Made by a program: the position numbers and the translations under genes. From Scortum barcoo (lineage: Eukaryota > Chordata > Actinopteri > Centrarchiformes > Terapontidae): DNA of 64,000 nt. The notes beneath the pieces were generated by a model. It was given only the letters and a program-made list of their open reading frames with translations, was not told the origin of the DNA and did not search any database. The stretch spans positions 22,005,230 through 22,069,229 of the forward strand of contig CM041535.1 in NCBI GenBank assembly GCA_023238725.1, written 5' to 3'. Each line of letters starts with the position of its first letter. Within the stretch, counting starts at the first letter, position 1. Below are positions 12,521-26,349 of the stretch, one piece after another.

Positions 12521-15500
12521 TGCGTTTGTGCACGAGGGGAAGGGAGATAAATTGATAAAGGCAAGGTAAACTAATAGAGGTGGAAACACGATGGTGGAGG
12601 AGTAGGGAGCTAAAGGATGCTTGTAGGGCATAGAGTCCATGAAGAGTGTGTAGGTGAGGTGGAGTGTGTGTGAGTGCACGTGTATTGGCGCGCATGTCGG
12701 TGTTTGAGTACGTGGAAGAGAAACAGAGGAGGGGAGAGAGAAAGAGACAACCGATAAGCACATTGGCAAACTGAAAAAAAAAAAAAAAAAGTGTGATATC
12801 ACACAAACACACACACACAAATCCGTATCATCTCTAAAGTACTTACTGGCATCCCCATTAGTGGCTGTACTAGCGGCAGTCAATAGCGCTAACCTTTGGT
12901 GCTCCTTGTACACACACACACGAAACACACACGAAACACACACACATACACATACACAAACAGCCAACCTTTCAGTCCTTTAGCAGTAATGCTCCATAAT
13001 CATTGTGCTTCCAGCTCCACGTGCACAGATAAAACCTTAATGCCATCATCGCACATTACACACACACACACACACCCTGTTTGTTGAGATAAGAACATAT
13101 TGCCATTTCTGTCTGGTGATAAAGTTCAAGGAGAGAGCTAGAGCCAAACCCTTGAATTGTCCTTTTTAACTGCACCGGAAAGTGAAAGGCAGGCCCTCAT
13201 CGAGGTGTGTGTGGCATCTTTTTTTTTGTGAATGCATGCACCTATAGATGACAGTACATGTATGATTACTTAACCTCAAAAGGTGCATGGATCTTTGGCA
13301 GTGACCCCCCTACAGCAAAAGGAACACTGCAAATATGAACGGTAGCGCTGCCTAGTGAGATCTGTGAGACCAAATTAATCACACCGGTGGGTTATGGGTA
13401 TGTGTCATCACACCCTCTTTCCACTGACTGGGAACGAAAAAAGACAGAGCCAACCTTCATCACAGAGTGACAATAAAGAGATTCATACATTTGTTGCTTT
13501 CAAGCGAAACAGCGGAGTCGGTCGCTGTCATTTCCTTCCTGATCACCCGAGTACGTTCTGGAAGTAAATTGATTGCTAAGTCTGACGCAGTGGCCATCTT
13601 AGAAGATAAAAGTTATTATATAGCCTGACCCCTACTTCAGTGAGAATTACTTCAAGAACACTTCTGACATTATGTTTGATTGACAAGGTTTTAAAAAATG
13701 CATTTAAATTAATTCATTATATTTTGGCATTTATCAACAAATGTTGGTCCAGCTATCATGATTGCTACCTACACAACAGTGTGTGACTAGCTGGCATATG
13801 ACTAACGCAAAGAAAACATTTTATTTGTTGAACAGCTCTCATCGACGCCACACAAATTTAGGATGACTACTTCCTGGACAAGCTTGCGTGTGCTTTTAAG
13901 GAAGCTGACACACAAAACCTATTGATTGGTGCGTATGTGTGTGTGTGCGTTTGATGATACAATCTAAATGCCACTTTACAGAAGACAGAATCCCTTAAAT
14001 ATCAGCATGCAGCGCCGTGATGGATGGACGGCAGATTTGCATCTCTGTGTGTGTGTGTGTGTGTGTGTTCACATTATTTCATTGATTATTCTTTGTTCTC
14101 TGCTAAAAAGTGCCCTTGTGCTTCCTCCACATTACCATTTCTCTTTACCTTTTCCATTCATTCGCTCCTCACACGTTCATCCTTCACACTCTACATCATC
14201 CATTTATGCCTCTTTATCTGTCCCTTGTTTCAGACTCGCCCCTCTAAATCACATTTCCACTGACCTCTATCAAGGAACAAATACACATTTTAGTGTCATT
14301 ATGCCATGCATGTGAGTATTAATGAAAGATTGACTGAAAAGCCCTGGGCAATCTGCACTGTAGCTGATAGGAAGTCTGTTAGTTTTGAAGTTTTGTGAAA
14401 ACAAGCCAAGTCACCTCATTTATCAGTTTAAATGTAGGCAACTTTAATCCCTCTATGTATCCCATCACATCCAGTCATTTTACCTATTGATCCTTGAAAT
14501 TCCTTCCTTGTCTGCCCACTTTTCTGTCTCTACAATCTTTTTCACATCACTTCACTTTTTCCATTCTTTTACTTCTGTGCACCGTCTCTCCCGTCTGTCA
14601 TTCCATCATGAATCCCTCCCCTGCATTGCTCATCTTCTCCTACATATCCCATAATTACACATGTCAACATTTGCTCCCCATGCTCCAATGCCAAAGCGAA
14701 GACGTCACAGCAGCGCATTCTGCATGTGCAACATCAACATGAAGAAAATCTCAATAAGTCAAGGAATTCAATCAAACTACCCACAAATCACCACGTTAAT
14801 AACTGTCATTTTCTACCCATCCATTTATTCTGACAATGCCGGGCCAGCCCACTGCCCTCTATAGATGAGTGGTTAATGTCAGAAAAGTTTAAGAAAAGTT
14901 GCCTCAAGGCTGAGACAATGGCAAAAATGTTGGCCTTCATGTGTCAGTAAGCAAAAGTAAAAGAGGTAGTGCAGAGAAAGACACAAAGGATGAGGACATG
15001 TTGAAGACTGAATTCAACCATACTGAACCGCAGTGTCATATATTTCCTTGTTGGAATTCCTCCAGTTCCCTTTCATTTTGAAACACAGTGACATTTAGTC
15101 AAATAGTCACGAGAAACGACAATTCTCTTTGTAAGAGTACTCAGTATAATTAATAATTATATAATAATCAGTCAGTCAGATCATAAATCTGTACCATAGA
15201 TGTTAAATCATGCAGTGCCATAGCACAGAAGGATATAAGACACTCTAATATATGAAAAAAGGCAAAGGACAGGGACAAATCCACACTATAAATGTTAAGA
15301 TGAAAAAGATTAGATTAGATAATGCTATTAGATCAGTTTATGTCTCGTATCCCAAGCTTAAAACCTATTTTCCTTTTCTTAATATAATATAATACAATAA
15401 AACATCATATAATGTGTGTCCTGCGGAAAATGTTATCCCCGTTTTGATTGTAATTGACAGCCCACATTGTCTCCCACAAGCACATATTTCATGGCCCTTG

Positions 15501-18500
15501 GGACCCAAATGAATCAGAGGTAATTCATTATAAATTGTGGAAAATTCATGCACAGGGTGTTGATAAGAAAATACATATTCATCAATGGCAGTGGAGCAGG
15601 GCAGAATCATAACATCTGATTTAAGGCTCCATTAGCAGTAGAGGGCTGCTAATCCTGACCCCTCAGGAGTGATTCTAGAGAATGAATTAAAATGTATTTT
15701 TAAAGGTGATCGGATCTGTATGAAATACTTCAGATTGATGATTATGTTTGCCATTCAAAGCCTGAAATCATCATCATGTGTCAAATATTACAATTTACAG
15801 CATAATGAATCCTGTTAAAAGGGTCTTGAGACAAACATACATTCATGTTACATGTTATGTTGAGTGCAGTGCAGTCACAGATTAACAAAAGAATGACTTG
15901 GACAAAACAAAAAAAAGCTGTAAATGCAGGCAAGATTTGTGATGATATTTATTTCTAATATTATTGTTATTATTTGAGCAGCTCTTTGTCTCCCTGCCTC
16001 ATCTCTATTGCTTTCATTGAAATAGATAGATGAAAATGCAGGAAGCGATTGCCTTTTAGCAGAGGATTTGAGCAGAAATCAGCAGACGTGACAATGAATG
16101 AGAATCTCATCAAGCGCCAATCTGAAATGTGTAATCAAAAAAAAAAATCTTACACCAAATCCCACTGTGGCTCACGGCCCAAATTCCCATCAGCGTCTCC
16201 CTCCCTGTTCAGCTTGGCCGTTGCTCTCTCTGTCTCTTATTTCACTGTGTTGCCTGCGCTAAGGATTTATGCAATCCTTTTTATAACTTACAATATTACT
16301 TTAAATTGCTCGATTCATTCAGCACCAACAATGAGGTCCCTTGCCAGATTATTTTACAAGCTTGCTCCTTTTTGTCATAAGCTTCTCATGTGATCAAGCT
16401 CTATATTTACTGGGGGAAACGTAGAATATACATGTGTGTAGATCAAAGAAAGGGGACAGTCAATCACAGAACACCCACACAGCCATCCAGGATGCCAATT
16501 TCTGTTGTCACTCATATAGAAACAACGCACAGCTGCTCTATCACTGGACACTTGTGCTTTGTTTGCATAAAATATTATGGAAATCTGAGATGTAATTTCC
16601 ACCTCATCAAATAATGTAGGAATGAAAAAGGACAGTGAAGGTGGTTTCTGTAAGCATGTAGTTATCAATTGGCTGTGAAATGCCGATATACAATATCACC
16701 AAATGAATTGTGTTTCATCAGTCTCAGACAAACTAATACAAACTGGGTTCTTTTTCTTTACTTGGCATCACCTCACCATATCTGTAATTCATGTGATTCA
16801 TTAGAAGTTTTGTAGGAAATGTACATAATAAATGGATGTTATGCAGTCTGTCGGTGATACTTATGCTAAAAGTATGAGTCATCTCTTTTTCTAAATCTGT
16901 ATTTACAGTGCATATACACTCAGTAGTCACTTTACTATGCACATCTGTACAACAGCTCTGTTATAAATTCTAACCTTGTGAGATTTATAAGAATTTTATT
17001 TTTTTTTTGCTGTTGGCTTTGTCTGAAATGTGTAAATTCAACCATACAGTTTTGCACTGAGGTTACAGTTAAAAGTGAGACTACATTATACAGGGAGTGC
17101 ACAGTATGCACAGTAGATATTGTGGTCGTAGTTACAAAGCCAGAATGATAAAGATTTGTTGAATAAATATAAAAAAACATCCTGTGGGTTCCTGAGTTCA
17201 ATGACCAACACATTTAATAATAGAGTTGGTGCAGGTTAAAGTCAGATCCCACAAACTAAGAAAAATACATATTGTGTACAAAAGCATGTGCCATTGGTTT
17301 AGTGAAGGTTACTATTCAATAAAGCAATACATACTTGTAGATCTAGCTGCTGGTACTGGATTGTGAAAGAACAGGCATGTTTAAGAAAATGTTTGAGAAA
17401 TGGGCAGGGACTCACTGCCCGAAGATCAGCAGGAAATTAAGCTGTCACATTTCCTGCGTTGTCATATTATTCGTATTATCAATGAACACTGAAATAATGA
17501 GAGGGAAAAGATAGCTGTTTTTAACACTGAGTGGTCTCAAACCTCCATCCACCCTGCAGAATTTGTGTTTTTTATTACACAAACATATGTTAGCCGTTAC
17601 CTTGGCCTGTGTGTTGCATACAAATAGTTTATACTGATTCTTTTAAAAATTGCTTTTAGCAACTTTCTGTGTCTCTTTGTCTCTTTCAGTGCCAAGAGTG
17701 CATGAAGTGACACTCTCATCAACCTGAATCGCATACCATGTCATAATGGTCTGTGCTGTTGTTACTACTAATAACCACATTTGATACTTCTGACCAATAC
17801 ACCTGCTGTTACGGCATCAAATATTTGGTGTCTTTCAACAGATATTTGTTGTTTCATAGACCGATTAAATCTTTGAATGTCAAAGATAACACATTCTGCT
17901 AGCTGGAGTTAAATGTCCATGCACCCACATTAGAAGTTTTGATTTTCTTACTTTTAAAGTGAAATACCTTTCAGTGGTTCCACTACTATTTGAGTGAAGG
18001 GCTGTAATGTCTAGGGAGACAGGTTCAGCAGAATTTAATATAATTTAATTTTCTATGACTTTAACTTGATGATCAGTACCAGTGGGGTGGTGAAGTACAG
18101 TTTAAAATGAAGTGAGGGATGTTGCGCACGCATTCAGATACAACAGAAAGAAAAAGAGAGCAGAAAAAGTACAATCCTGAAGCTTCAACAACAACTCAAC
18201 AACTTTTTTTTTTTTCAAAACATAGCTCCCAGCAGAGCCACCCACCCTCACTGTAACAACAAAATTCCACCCACTGAGTAAAATAACTTCCAAGTTCCTT
18301 TTCTTCCAAATGCCTTTTCTCCAGGCTACTCCAGACATGGGAGGAGAGGAACATAGATCATAAGGCCTTTATATGCCATTTCTGTCTGAGTTTGGGGAAC
18401 TGTCAGCAAAAGAAGAATTAAACAGAACCCGGAAATACGATCAGAAATGTATAAATGAGTAGAGAGCTGTGCCAGGTTGGTTTCACAGTTCATCAACATA

Positions 18501-18660
18501 CTAAGGAAACAGCCAGAAATCCAAGATGTTGTGCTGTGTACAGTAAATGCATGTGTTTTTACATTTTGTGGAACATATAGAACAACTTAGCGTGTGATTT
18601 CTGAGTCATTTGGAGCTGTCACCAAGCCTCCTCATGTTCTGCTGACATATACAATAAAAT
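11966..18660. other. Intronic DNA without a recognised gene
   Basis: CT- and TG-rich DNA to about 13,100 (12137-12160 CT, 12471-12522 TG, 13058-13075 CA, 14046-14068 TG), then AT-rich unique sequence. At 15631-15653 there is an 8-bp perfect inverted repeat, attagcag and ctgctaat, with a 7-bp loop. Open frames here translate simple repeats. Confidence 0.55.
12471..12522. repeat. TG microsatellite
   Basis: About 21 perfect TG units followed by an interrupted TG tail. Confidence 0.97.
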
Positions 18661-19440
18661 ATACTAATAAGATAAGATAAGATAAGATCTTTTATTGATC
18701 CCACAGTGGGGAAATTCCACTGTTACAGCAGCTCAAAACAAGTAAAAGAGACATTAAATAATAGACAAAAAACACACAAGACACAAAAAACAGTATTTAC
18801 AATAAATAGTGAACAATAATAATAATAATAACAGAAAAAAAAGAAAGAAACAGAAACAGTATTTATATACACAGCCTCACCCAGTTAGATGTGCAGTGGT
18901 GAGGTGTTATTGCACAGGTGAATATGGATATGTAGCAGATATGAATTAACAGTATAGTAAATGAGTGGAATGAAAAAAGACCATAAAGTGCATGGCTAGG
19001 ACATCAGTAAACATCAGTAAACATCAGTGCAATGATGAACATCAGTAAACATCAGTCCTACTGTGGTATGGAAGTGTTTGTTACAATGACAAAGATTCAT
19101 AGTGCAGCATTAAACAGTCTGATGGTGTTTGGGATGAAGGACCTGCGGAAGCGCTCCTTCCTACACCTTGGGTGTCTGAGTCTGTTGCTGAAGGAGCTGC
19201 TTAAGGCCCCCACAGTCTGATGCAGAGGGTGGGAGGTGTTGTCCATGATGGTGGACAGTTTGGCCAGAGCCCTCCTCTCCCCCATCACCTCGATGGAGTC
19301 CAGGGGGCAGCCACAGACTGAGCTGGCTCTTTTAATCAGTCTGTTGAGCCTCTTCTTGTCCCGCTCAGAACACCCCCCTCCCCAGCAGACCACTGCATAG
19401 GAGACCACAGACGCCACCACAGTCTCATAAAAAGGTCCTC
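18661..19440 (-). mobile_element. LINE 3' end with pentanucleotide tail (L2/CR1-like)
   Basis: On minus, 19420-19097 encodes the end of a LINE polymerase: VVSYAVVCWGGGCSERDKKR, LNRLIKRASSVCGCPLDSIE and RRSFIPNTIRLFNAAL. The 3' untranslated part carries the block that reads cccacagtggggaaattcc on plus. It ends in about five ATAAG/GATAA units at 18662-18687, a tail typical of this LINE type in fish. Everything 5' of about 19440 is missing (5' truncation). Short duplicated acatcagtaaa units at 19003-19050 lie in the untranslated part. Confidence 0.85.
18662..18687 (-). repeat. GATAA/ATAAG tail repeat of the LINE
   Basis: Five pentanucleotide units mark the insertion's 3' end and so give the element's boundary. 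Confidence 0.85.
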
Positions 19441-20199
19441 AGCAGTGGCCTGCACACACCAAAAGATCCTAAATTATATTATACCATTATATTACATTAT
19501 ATCTGTCAGTCTGTCTCAGACTCGCTACCAGCTCTATAATTGAGTACTTTCTTTTTTTTTGCAGTCACGAAAAAACAGTGGACAGTGGTGAGATCAGGCT
19601 TCATTTAGGCAAAAAACTTTTGCAGTGGATACAGCCATATTCAGTGGATGCATTATTCAACATGTCTTATACAGAGAATTTCCCTTCATGTTTCATTTGC
19701 GACATCTGACATCGCTGGAATAAATCTCCGACCCGTTTGATGGTCCTTCAAGTACGAAATGTCAGTTAAAGAGAAAATAGTCCCAAAATGGCAGCGTTTT
19801 AAAATTTTAACGCTTTGAGATCAAATGGCAAAATTCATATTTTCCACTTTTTTGCATATCTAATACGAAGTCTCTGTGTATATGTTTGTGGGAGAGGAAA
19901 AGTGAGACAGAAGACTGATTCTGCCTGAGTTGATTCTGAGCAATAGAAATGTAAAAAACTAATACTTTTGTTCATATAATATTCATTCACTCATTATTCT
20001 GTGCTGCTTATGCCAAGATGAATGAGGAGTTGCAAGAAAAAGCCTGAAATGCTGAAAACAACACAACATCGTATAAGTACCAATTAAATGTTGTTTTCTT
20101 ACAAATTGAATAATGTGAAAAGGCTATGGCAAAGCTGCGCATCTATTGAGTCAGAGTCTCCTCAGTTTAAGCTCGTCATGCTACAGGTTACGCTGGTCA
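19441..20199. other. Possible 5' untranslated DNA of the next LINE
   Basis: No protein match. The sequence lies directly before a LINE endonuclease start and may be its 5' leader, but nothing proves this. Confidence 0.35.
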
Positions 20200-22940
20200 C
20201 TCTCTCTAAAAATAGCGCCGCCGAATGCGCTCCATAGCAAACAAGTCATTTGTGCTTAATGATCTCATCATGTCTACGAAATTAGACTCTCTGTTCCCGA
20301 CTGAAACCTGGCAGAGGAATATGGATCTTGGCCGTCTCATCGAGCACTGCCTGAAGGATTACACTTTTATCAGCTTGCCCAGAATTTTCAGGCCGCGGCG
20401 GAGGACTGTTCGGGAGATGTTTCACGTGCTTGCTTGGTGAGCACCGGGTGGATCTCTTCTTTTAAACTACAAATGATTAAAGCTGAGTGTATTCATCCTC
20501 TTCGTTGGGTTTTTAATCCGTCGCACACCTGGCCTAAACGGCTCCTTTTTAACTGTATTCAGGGACTTTCTGTCCTCTGTCCTTAAGCTATCAAGAGATT
20601 TCACTGCCGGTGATTTTAACATTGACATTCTTTTAATCTCACTCACTATGTGAACAGAGGGCGTACTGAGGGACTTGTTTTTTAGTCCGGGTCTGAGTAT
20701 TAATACTTTGTTTTATTAGAGACTTTTTATTACTAATTACAAGTTCATTTTATTTGATTTGTCTTTTAATTTCTTATCCTGCCGGTGAATCATCAACTCT
20801 CGTATCCTTAGCCACCTTTCCACTTCAAAGTTTCCTGCCACTTTCCATTAACTCTGTTGTGTGCAGTGATGTTGGCTCCTTGGTGCAATCTTTTAATGAA
20901 ACTGCCTTTCAGTGGTGGATAAAGTGGCCTCTATTAAAACTAGATTGGCTCCTTTGATCAATTCCTCCCCTTGGATAAATGACAATATTCTCCTAACTCT
21001 TTTAAGCACAACTGGCGGGGGGTCGAGAGTTTACGGAAATGCACTGATTACATGTTCACTATCTTTATTTAAAAGAACTTTTAATGCCTTTAAATAATTT
21101 GATAAAGACTTACCTACTTTTATAATCTTTTTTTCCTAACAGTTGGCATAGACTAAATATTTTCTTGAACACCATCGATGTGATGTTGTCACTCCCATAT
21201 AATCTCTATAATCTCCTGTTTTGTTTTTTTTCTTTTCTTTTCTTTTTTGTTTTTTTAATTGAGCAGGGCAACACATTATTGGTAAAATTAATTATATCAA
21301 ATCAAACATTTCCCAATTAATTTCTCCCCTGTCTCCTCCTCCTCTTTGCCAACAAACCTTTTTTTTTCTCCAGTAATACCCCAAGATCTCACAAACATGA
21401 TCATCAGAAGGATAACTTCTATGAGTACCCTTACTAACATCTGTCCGTCATTCTGTGCTCTCTCTGTAATCAACAATTATCAAATAATTGGTTGTATCCC
21501 TGCCTAAACAAGCTGTTATTCAGCAGCTTCTTAAAATCTTGATGAATGGTGATGCAAGGGAATGGTCTGTGTTGATACCTTTGGATGTCAGTGCTACTTT
21601 TGATACTGCAGGCATCTCTGAGTTAGCCCTGCGGTGGTTCTCCTCTTACCTCTTGTAGGAGTTCTTCAGCTTCTGATGACAGCTGTGCCTCTTAATCTGA
21701 AACTGTTTTGTGACCTACCCCAAGGTTTGGCTTCCGGTCCGATTCTGTTCTTGTATGTTACCTCTTGGACAAGTAACAAGACACTTTAAAGTTATAGTAG
21801 ATAACCTGTGTATAATAACTTATAGCCATATTTGCAAAACTTTTTTATGTCCTGACAGCAGACAAAAAAACATAATGATCTTCTATCTCCACCTGATGCC
21901 TCAAAAGCCATTTGCAAGAATCCAACACGCCTAAATCAAAACAAGCAATCAGAGCCAGGAAGAGTATCAGACAGGGTGTCAGTCACTGCTCCTGCACACA
22001 CTGTCATGCACTAACTCCATCAGGCACTGTATCTTCAGCGAGCAGATGCAGTGTCAGACAAACAACCAAGCAATGAGAAAACTTTCCGCTGCTCCTTTGG
22101 CAATAGCAGCTTATAAAGACAAGTTAACCAGAGGACCAATTAAGAAAAGCTATCTAAAAAGAAAGAATTGAGAACGAGTGGCCATGTGGGGACAGACGTT
22201 GGAGGCGGGCTGGAGAGCAGACCAAGTCAACTCTCTTCGAAATCCTACCAACTGCAGCTTTAAAGGGATTTCAACAGACGTTCTTGTTTCTGCTCCACCC
22301 AGGCTTGTCCTAAAAAGTGACTGTAAAGGTCTTTGTCTCTTTCCTCTTCTGTTAAATCCTCCCCATGGGACTCAGTTGTGACTTTGGACCACATTCTGGC
22401 TCTGGACCGACCTGTCGAGTGTTTGACTTAGTCTTGTTTTTTCAGATTAAGAAATATAGCAAAACCAAGGCCCATTATGTCTCAGTGATGAGTGATGATC
22501 CACACTTTAATCTAGTCCCTTCTTGACACTTGTAACTCCCCTTTCACCTGCCTCAGCAAAGCATCCCTGGATCATTTACAAGTTGTCCAAAATGCTGCAG
22601 CTAAGCTTTTTACCAGGTTGTCTAAAAAAAAAAGGTCTCATGTGACACAGATTTTGATTTCTCTTTGCTGGCCCCCTGTCAAATTGGAAATCCCATTCAA
22701 GGTTCTTCTAGTCATTAATAGAGTTCTGCATGGTCAGGTGTCTGCCTACATTAGAGATTTATTGAAGCCTTTCATTACCAGCGAGTCTCCCAGGTCCTCT
22801 GATCAGGATTTGTTTTTTGTTCCTCAATTCAATGTGTCTGTGCTTCTGAGCTTTGTGGCTCCTAAACTTTGAAACACACTCCCTTTGGAAGATCTATGGA
22901 CACCTTTTTAGATAAAATCCTACTGTAATAGACACTGACA
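20200..22940 (+). mobile_element. Decayed near-complete LINE with endonuclease and RT remnants
   Basis: The start of an AP-endonuclease reads RSIANKSFVLNDLIMSTKLD, then TETWQRNMDLGRLIEHCLKD (about 20229-20350). A GDFNI-like block follows near 20610. RT pieces follow: PLDVSATFDTA near 21590 and ALRWFSSYLL near 21640. A broken PQGLASGPILF-like motif lies at 21720. The C-terminal tail is at 22540-22900 (SKASLDHLQVVQNAAAKLFT, LLVINRVLHGQVSAYIRDLL, SSDQDLFFVPQ and VAPKL). Many stops and frameshifts are present. The catalytic YADD block is missing, replaced by the nested element at 21784-22270. Order and spacing fit a Rex1/L2-type fish LINE; the clade is a guess. Confidence 0.8.
21784..22270. mobile_element. 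Non-autonomous DNA element nested in the LINE
   Basis: The left end reads ctttaaagttatagtagata. The right end reads ctaccaactgcagctttaaag, whose reverse complement is an imperfect match to the left end. This indicates terminal inverted repeats of about 20 bp. The inside has atgtcctgacagcagacaaa, a cacctgatgcc block, atttgcaagaatccaacacg and caatcagagcc. These are shared with the copy at 3673-4115. No coding capacity was seen. Because it splits the LINE, it inserted after the LINE did. Confidence 0.68.
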
Positions 22941-25900
22941 ATGCAAAATTCAAAAAGTCTACAGATACCCTTGTGTTCACTACAGTATTTTGCCCCGGTG
23001 CTGTATATACTCCACCAAATATTGCTTTTACTGCAAGATCATTGTCACCATGTGTGGTTTTATGCATAATACATGGTTAGAATATAAATATGTATGACTT
23101 AACACTGACATTATAGGATTATGTATAAGGTACAGTCTCTCAATGTTTTTTGCCTCGTGTTTTAGTAACTAATATTTTAACCACAAGCCCACAGCACAAT
23201 TGTAATGATTTTCATTTTCTTAGATTCTTCATGTTATTGCTCCTTTATGAGCTTAGTATGTCCAGGGAACCCATACATAACTCATAACAAGTAATATTTT
23301 TAATAAGACAATGGTCACATGGCAAGAAACTCACTTTTCTGTCTACATGAAGTGGGTGGAAAAGGAAGATGTATACCAGCAAGGAGCTGTGTTGGCAATG
23401 GCTGGTACACTCACCACATGTAGGGGACTGAACAACAGGCAAAAAAGCAAGAAAATTAAATTTAAATAATGCAGAAAATTGAATGAGCATGTTGGTTCTG
23501 AGAGTATGTGCATGCTTGTGGGTGCAAGGACAGAGACTCACAATAAAGTCACAATGAGGAAAAGATAAGGCTCTCAACAACTCTATCTGTCATCACGGTT
23601 TGGTTCCTTTCTTGCATTTACAGGTTTCCATATGTGGTCTTTATGGGTGCAACCATGAACTAGCGTAAGTCTCTACTGACAATCTGTAAAGCCAACAGAA
23701 TAGGACTACTAAAGTAGACAACTTTTACAGTACATCTTGATATCTGACATGGTCAATTTTGAATATGAACGGTTTCTTCAACAAACTGAAAAATACATTT
23801 TGTTTAGCAAAACTGATTGGACCTAAAAAACAAATCACTGGTTAACCCTACATTTAGCGTCCGATCCAGAATCCAAAGTGTACACTGTTTTTTACACAGA
23901 ACTTGTTACAATGACCCAAGAAAGAAAAAACAGGCGTCCGCAAAGCTGTGGTGTTTGTATGTAAACAAATTACAGTCTATGCTTTACTGTTACATTTACT
24001 ATTAAGAGCTTCCTTAATTCACAGCATTATATCCTCACGTTCTTTCAGTGTTCATTTGTGGATTACATTGACCCTTATATTGTTCATTTCTATCATTTGC
24101 TTTGCTTCCTTTTATCCCCATTTTCAAGTCATCCAAATTAAAACACCAAAGTGACCACTGTCATTGCCTTAAAAAAATAAACTGTTTTAGCATACTAATT
24201 GTTTCTGCCTTAAAAAACTGCTGCATACAGTGGCTACAAAAAATTATTTATATGACCGTTTATATGATCACACTTTTTCAGGTCATGACTATATGTACAT
24301 TGGAGGACCTATTCCTCTGTAAGGTACAATCACCCCTAAGGTAGGGGAAGGTAAGGTTAAAGCACCTCATTGCACTCTCTTAATTGTATTTCATCATCTA
24401 ATCACTCCAACAGCCTGCCACATTTCTCTTTCACTCTCCTTCTGCCAAGTCTCCAAATTTTGGAACAGTTTCCAGTTCACATCTAACATCAGGGCCTAAT
24501 GCATCTGGATGGGAGGTGCTCTTTGTGACAAATTACCTCGCAAATAACTCAGATTGAGAAGAAACAAGGTCTCAGTCATCCCTCAGTGTCTCCACATGTC
24601 TCTCTTCCTGTCTGTGTCCATCTTACAGTCCTTGCATCTGTCTCTCTCTCCCTTTAGCCCTCCTCGCCATCTTTCCAGGGAGAGAGAGATATATGTGATC
24701 ATCAATCTTATCCACCAATCTTTACCATCTCCCGACACTTCATCTCAGAAACCCCTCTCCACTTGATGTCTGACTAAATTAGATTAAATGACTGCTTTGT
24801 CAACCTTCCCAATGGAGAGAGCGAAAAAAATCTAGAAAACTAATTTCGGTTCCACTCACACCCTAAAATGGAGGCCGACACTTCCACATTGTATAACAGC
24901 TAAAGCAATTTCCCACACCTATTGTAGACCAGATCTCATAGAAGGAATGAATGGGCGATAATAAGGATACATTCAATCATTAATTTCCGAATACTTTGAG
25001 TCCCTTTCATAGTTTTTTCTTTGTATTATCAGAGGCCCTATTTTCTAAAACTAGTGCTGTGATCATCTCTGTTGTTTTGGTGGGTCAGTGAGGTAAGTTA
25101 TGTGTAAAAGTAGACAGATATTATAACCTGGCTTCACTATGTCATTAGAATTTGGTTAAAGAAAACATCAATTCAGTCTTCAAATCTGCAGTCTAAATTG
25201 TGAATTTAAGCTTTTACATGCGTGCCTGATACATGTGGTGAATTCATACAGTACATAATTCATAGACAAAATAACACTGTATCTGTAATAAAAGTGAAGG
25301 TGGGAGTATTTTACGTAAGGGAAAACACATATTTGCAGTGAAATATACCATAAAAGTAAAAATATATATAATATTCTTTTTTTTATTCTTTTTTATTTTT
25401 CTTTATATATTGGTTATTGTGTTATTCTGCCCACCCTTGTTTTATCATAAGATTTAAACATCTCTTCAAGGTTTCCTCGGCATGATAAAAGAGCGCAAAA
25501 CCCTGAGACGCACATAGCCCTCCAGCCAGCGCAGTGTACTGACTTTGGTGTGTTTCCATGCAACACTTAACAAGGCTAAGACGACACACACGCATGTGGC
25601 CACAGAAACACACTTTTGCACAAATACCGACACACTCACAGAGACACACTCACACCCCATCTTTCACCCCCTCCTTGTCACGCCTCCAACCAAATTAGAT
25701 TGTGATTGCTCTTTCCGAGGTCACTTTTAATTAAACTGAGATGAGAACATGACACACGGGATTAAGCCCCATCCTTGCACTTCAAATTATGAATTCATAA
25801 CTAATGCTAGAGCCTATTGCTTTCAACCATGACCTCCATATCATTTATGTATAAGAGCAAAAGGAACTCCCCTAATTGTCTCCTGTAGAGATAAAGAGCA

Positions 25901-26329
25901 CGATAGGAGGGGGTGGGGAAGTGTGTGTGTGTGTGTGTGCATGTGTGAGTGTGAGAAAGGAGTAGTTTAAAGCACATGTAAGGAAATAAATGTATTTCAA
26001 TATACATATACATACTTTATTGGACTTGAGAGGACTAGCTTCTTTAATTTTAGCTGATCTAGTTAATTGGTAGAGACACAGAGAGCTTACTTAAGTCAGA
26101 GAAACATCCATGAGCTTGGTAGCATAGTTTATACATGTATGACGAAGTAAAATCAAGACTTTAGTATAGTGTTTCGATGTGCTGCACTGTAGCTGTAGTA
26201 AAGTAGAGTAGAGTTCTGATGTAGTATGGGATATTAGCTCATGTGATACAACATAATAAACCTTTACAAAGCAAGCTTCTTCCCATTGTGTTTGGTAGGA
26301 TTTTATGCAAATGGTCAGCCGCAGGTCTG
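22941..26329. other. Intronic DNA without a recognised gene
   Basis: AT-rich unique sequence with a TG tract at 25921-25939. Open frames of 60-110 codons are present but none resembles a known protein. Confidence 0.5.
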
Positions 26330-26349
26330 ATGACTTTCGCTTTACTCTT

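Noticed and set aside
12461..12967. 168-codon open frame on minus
   Set aside because: It translates TG/CA repeats and a poly-A run; the protein is low complexity (runs of His-Thr and Cys-Val).
16912..16960. Possible end of a DNA transposon (tacactcagtagtcacttta)
   Set aside because: It resembles a common fish transposon terminus, but no matching inverted end or internal sequence could be found nearby.
24330..24365. ggtacaatcacccctaaggt as part of a known repeat
   Set aside because: Too short and too weak a resemblance to call.
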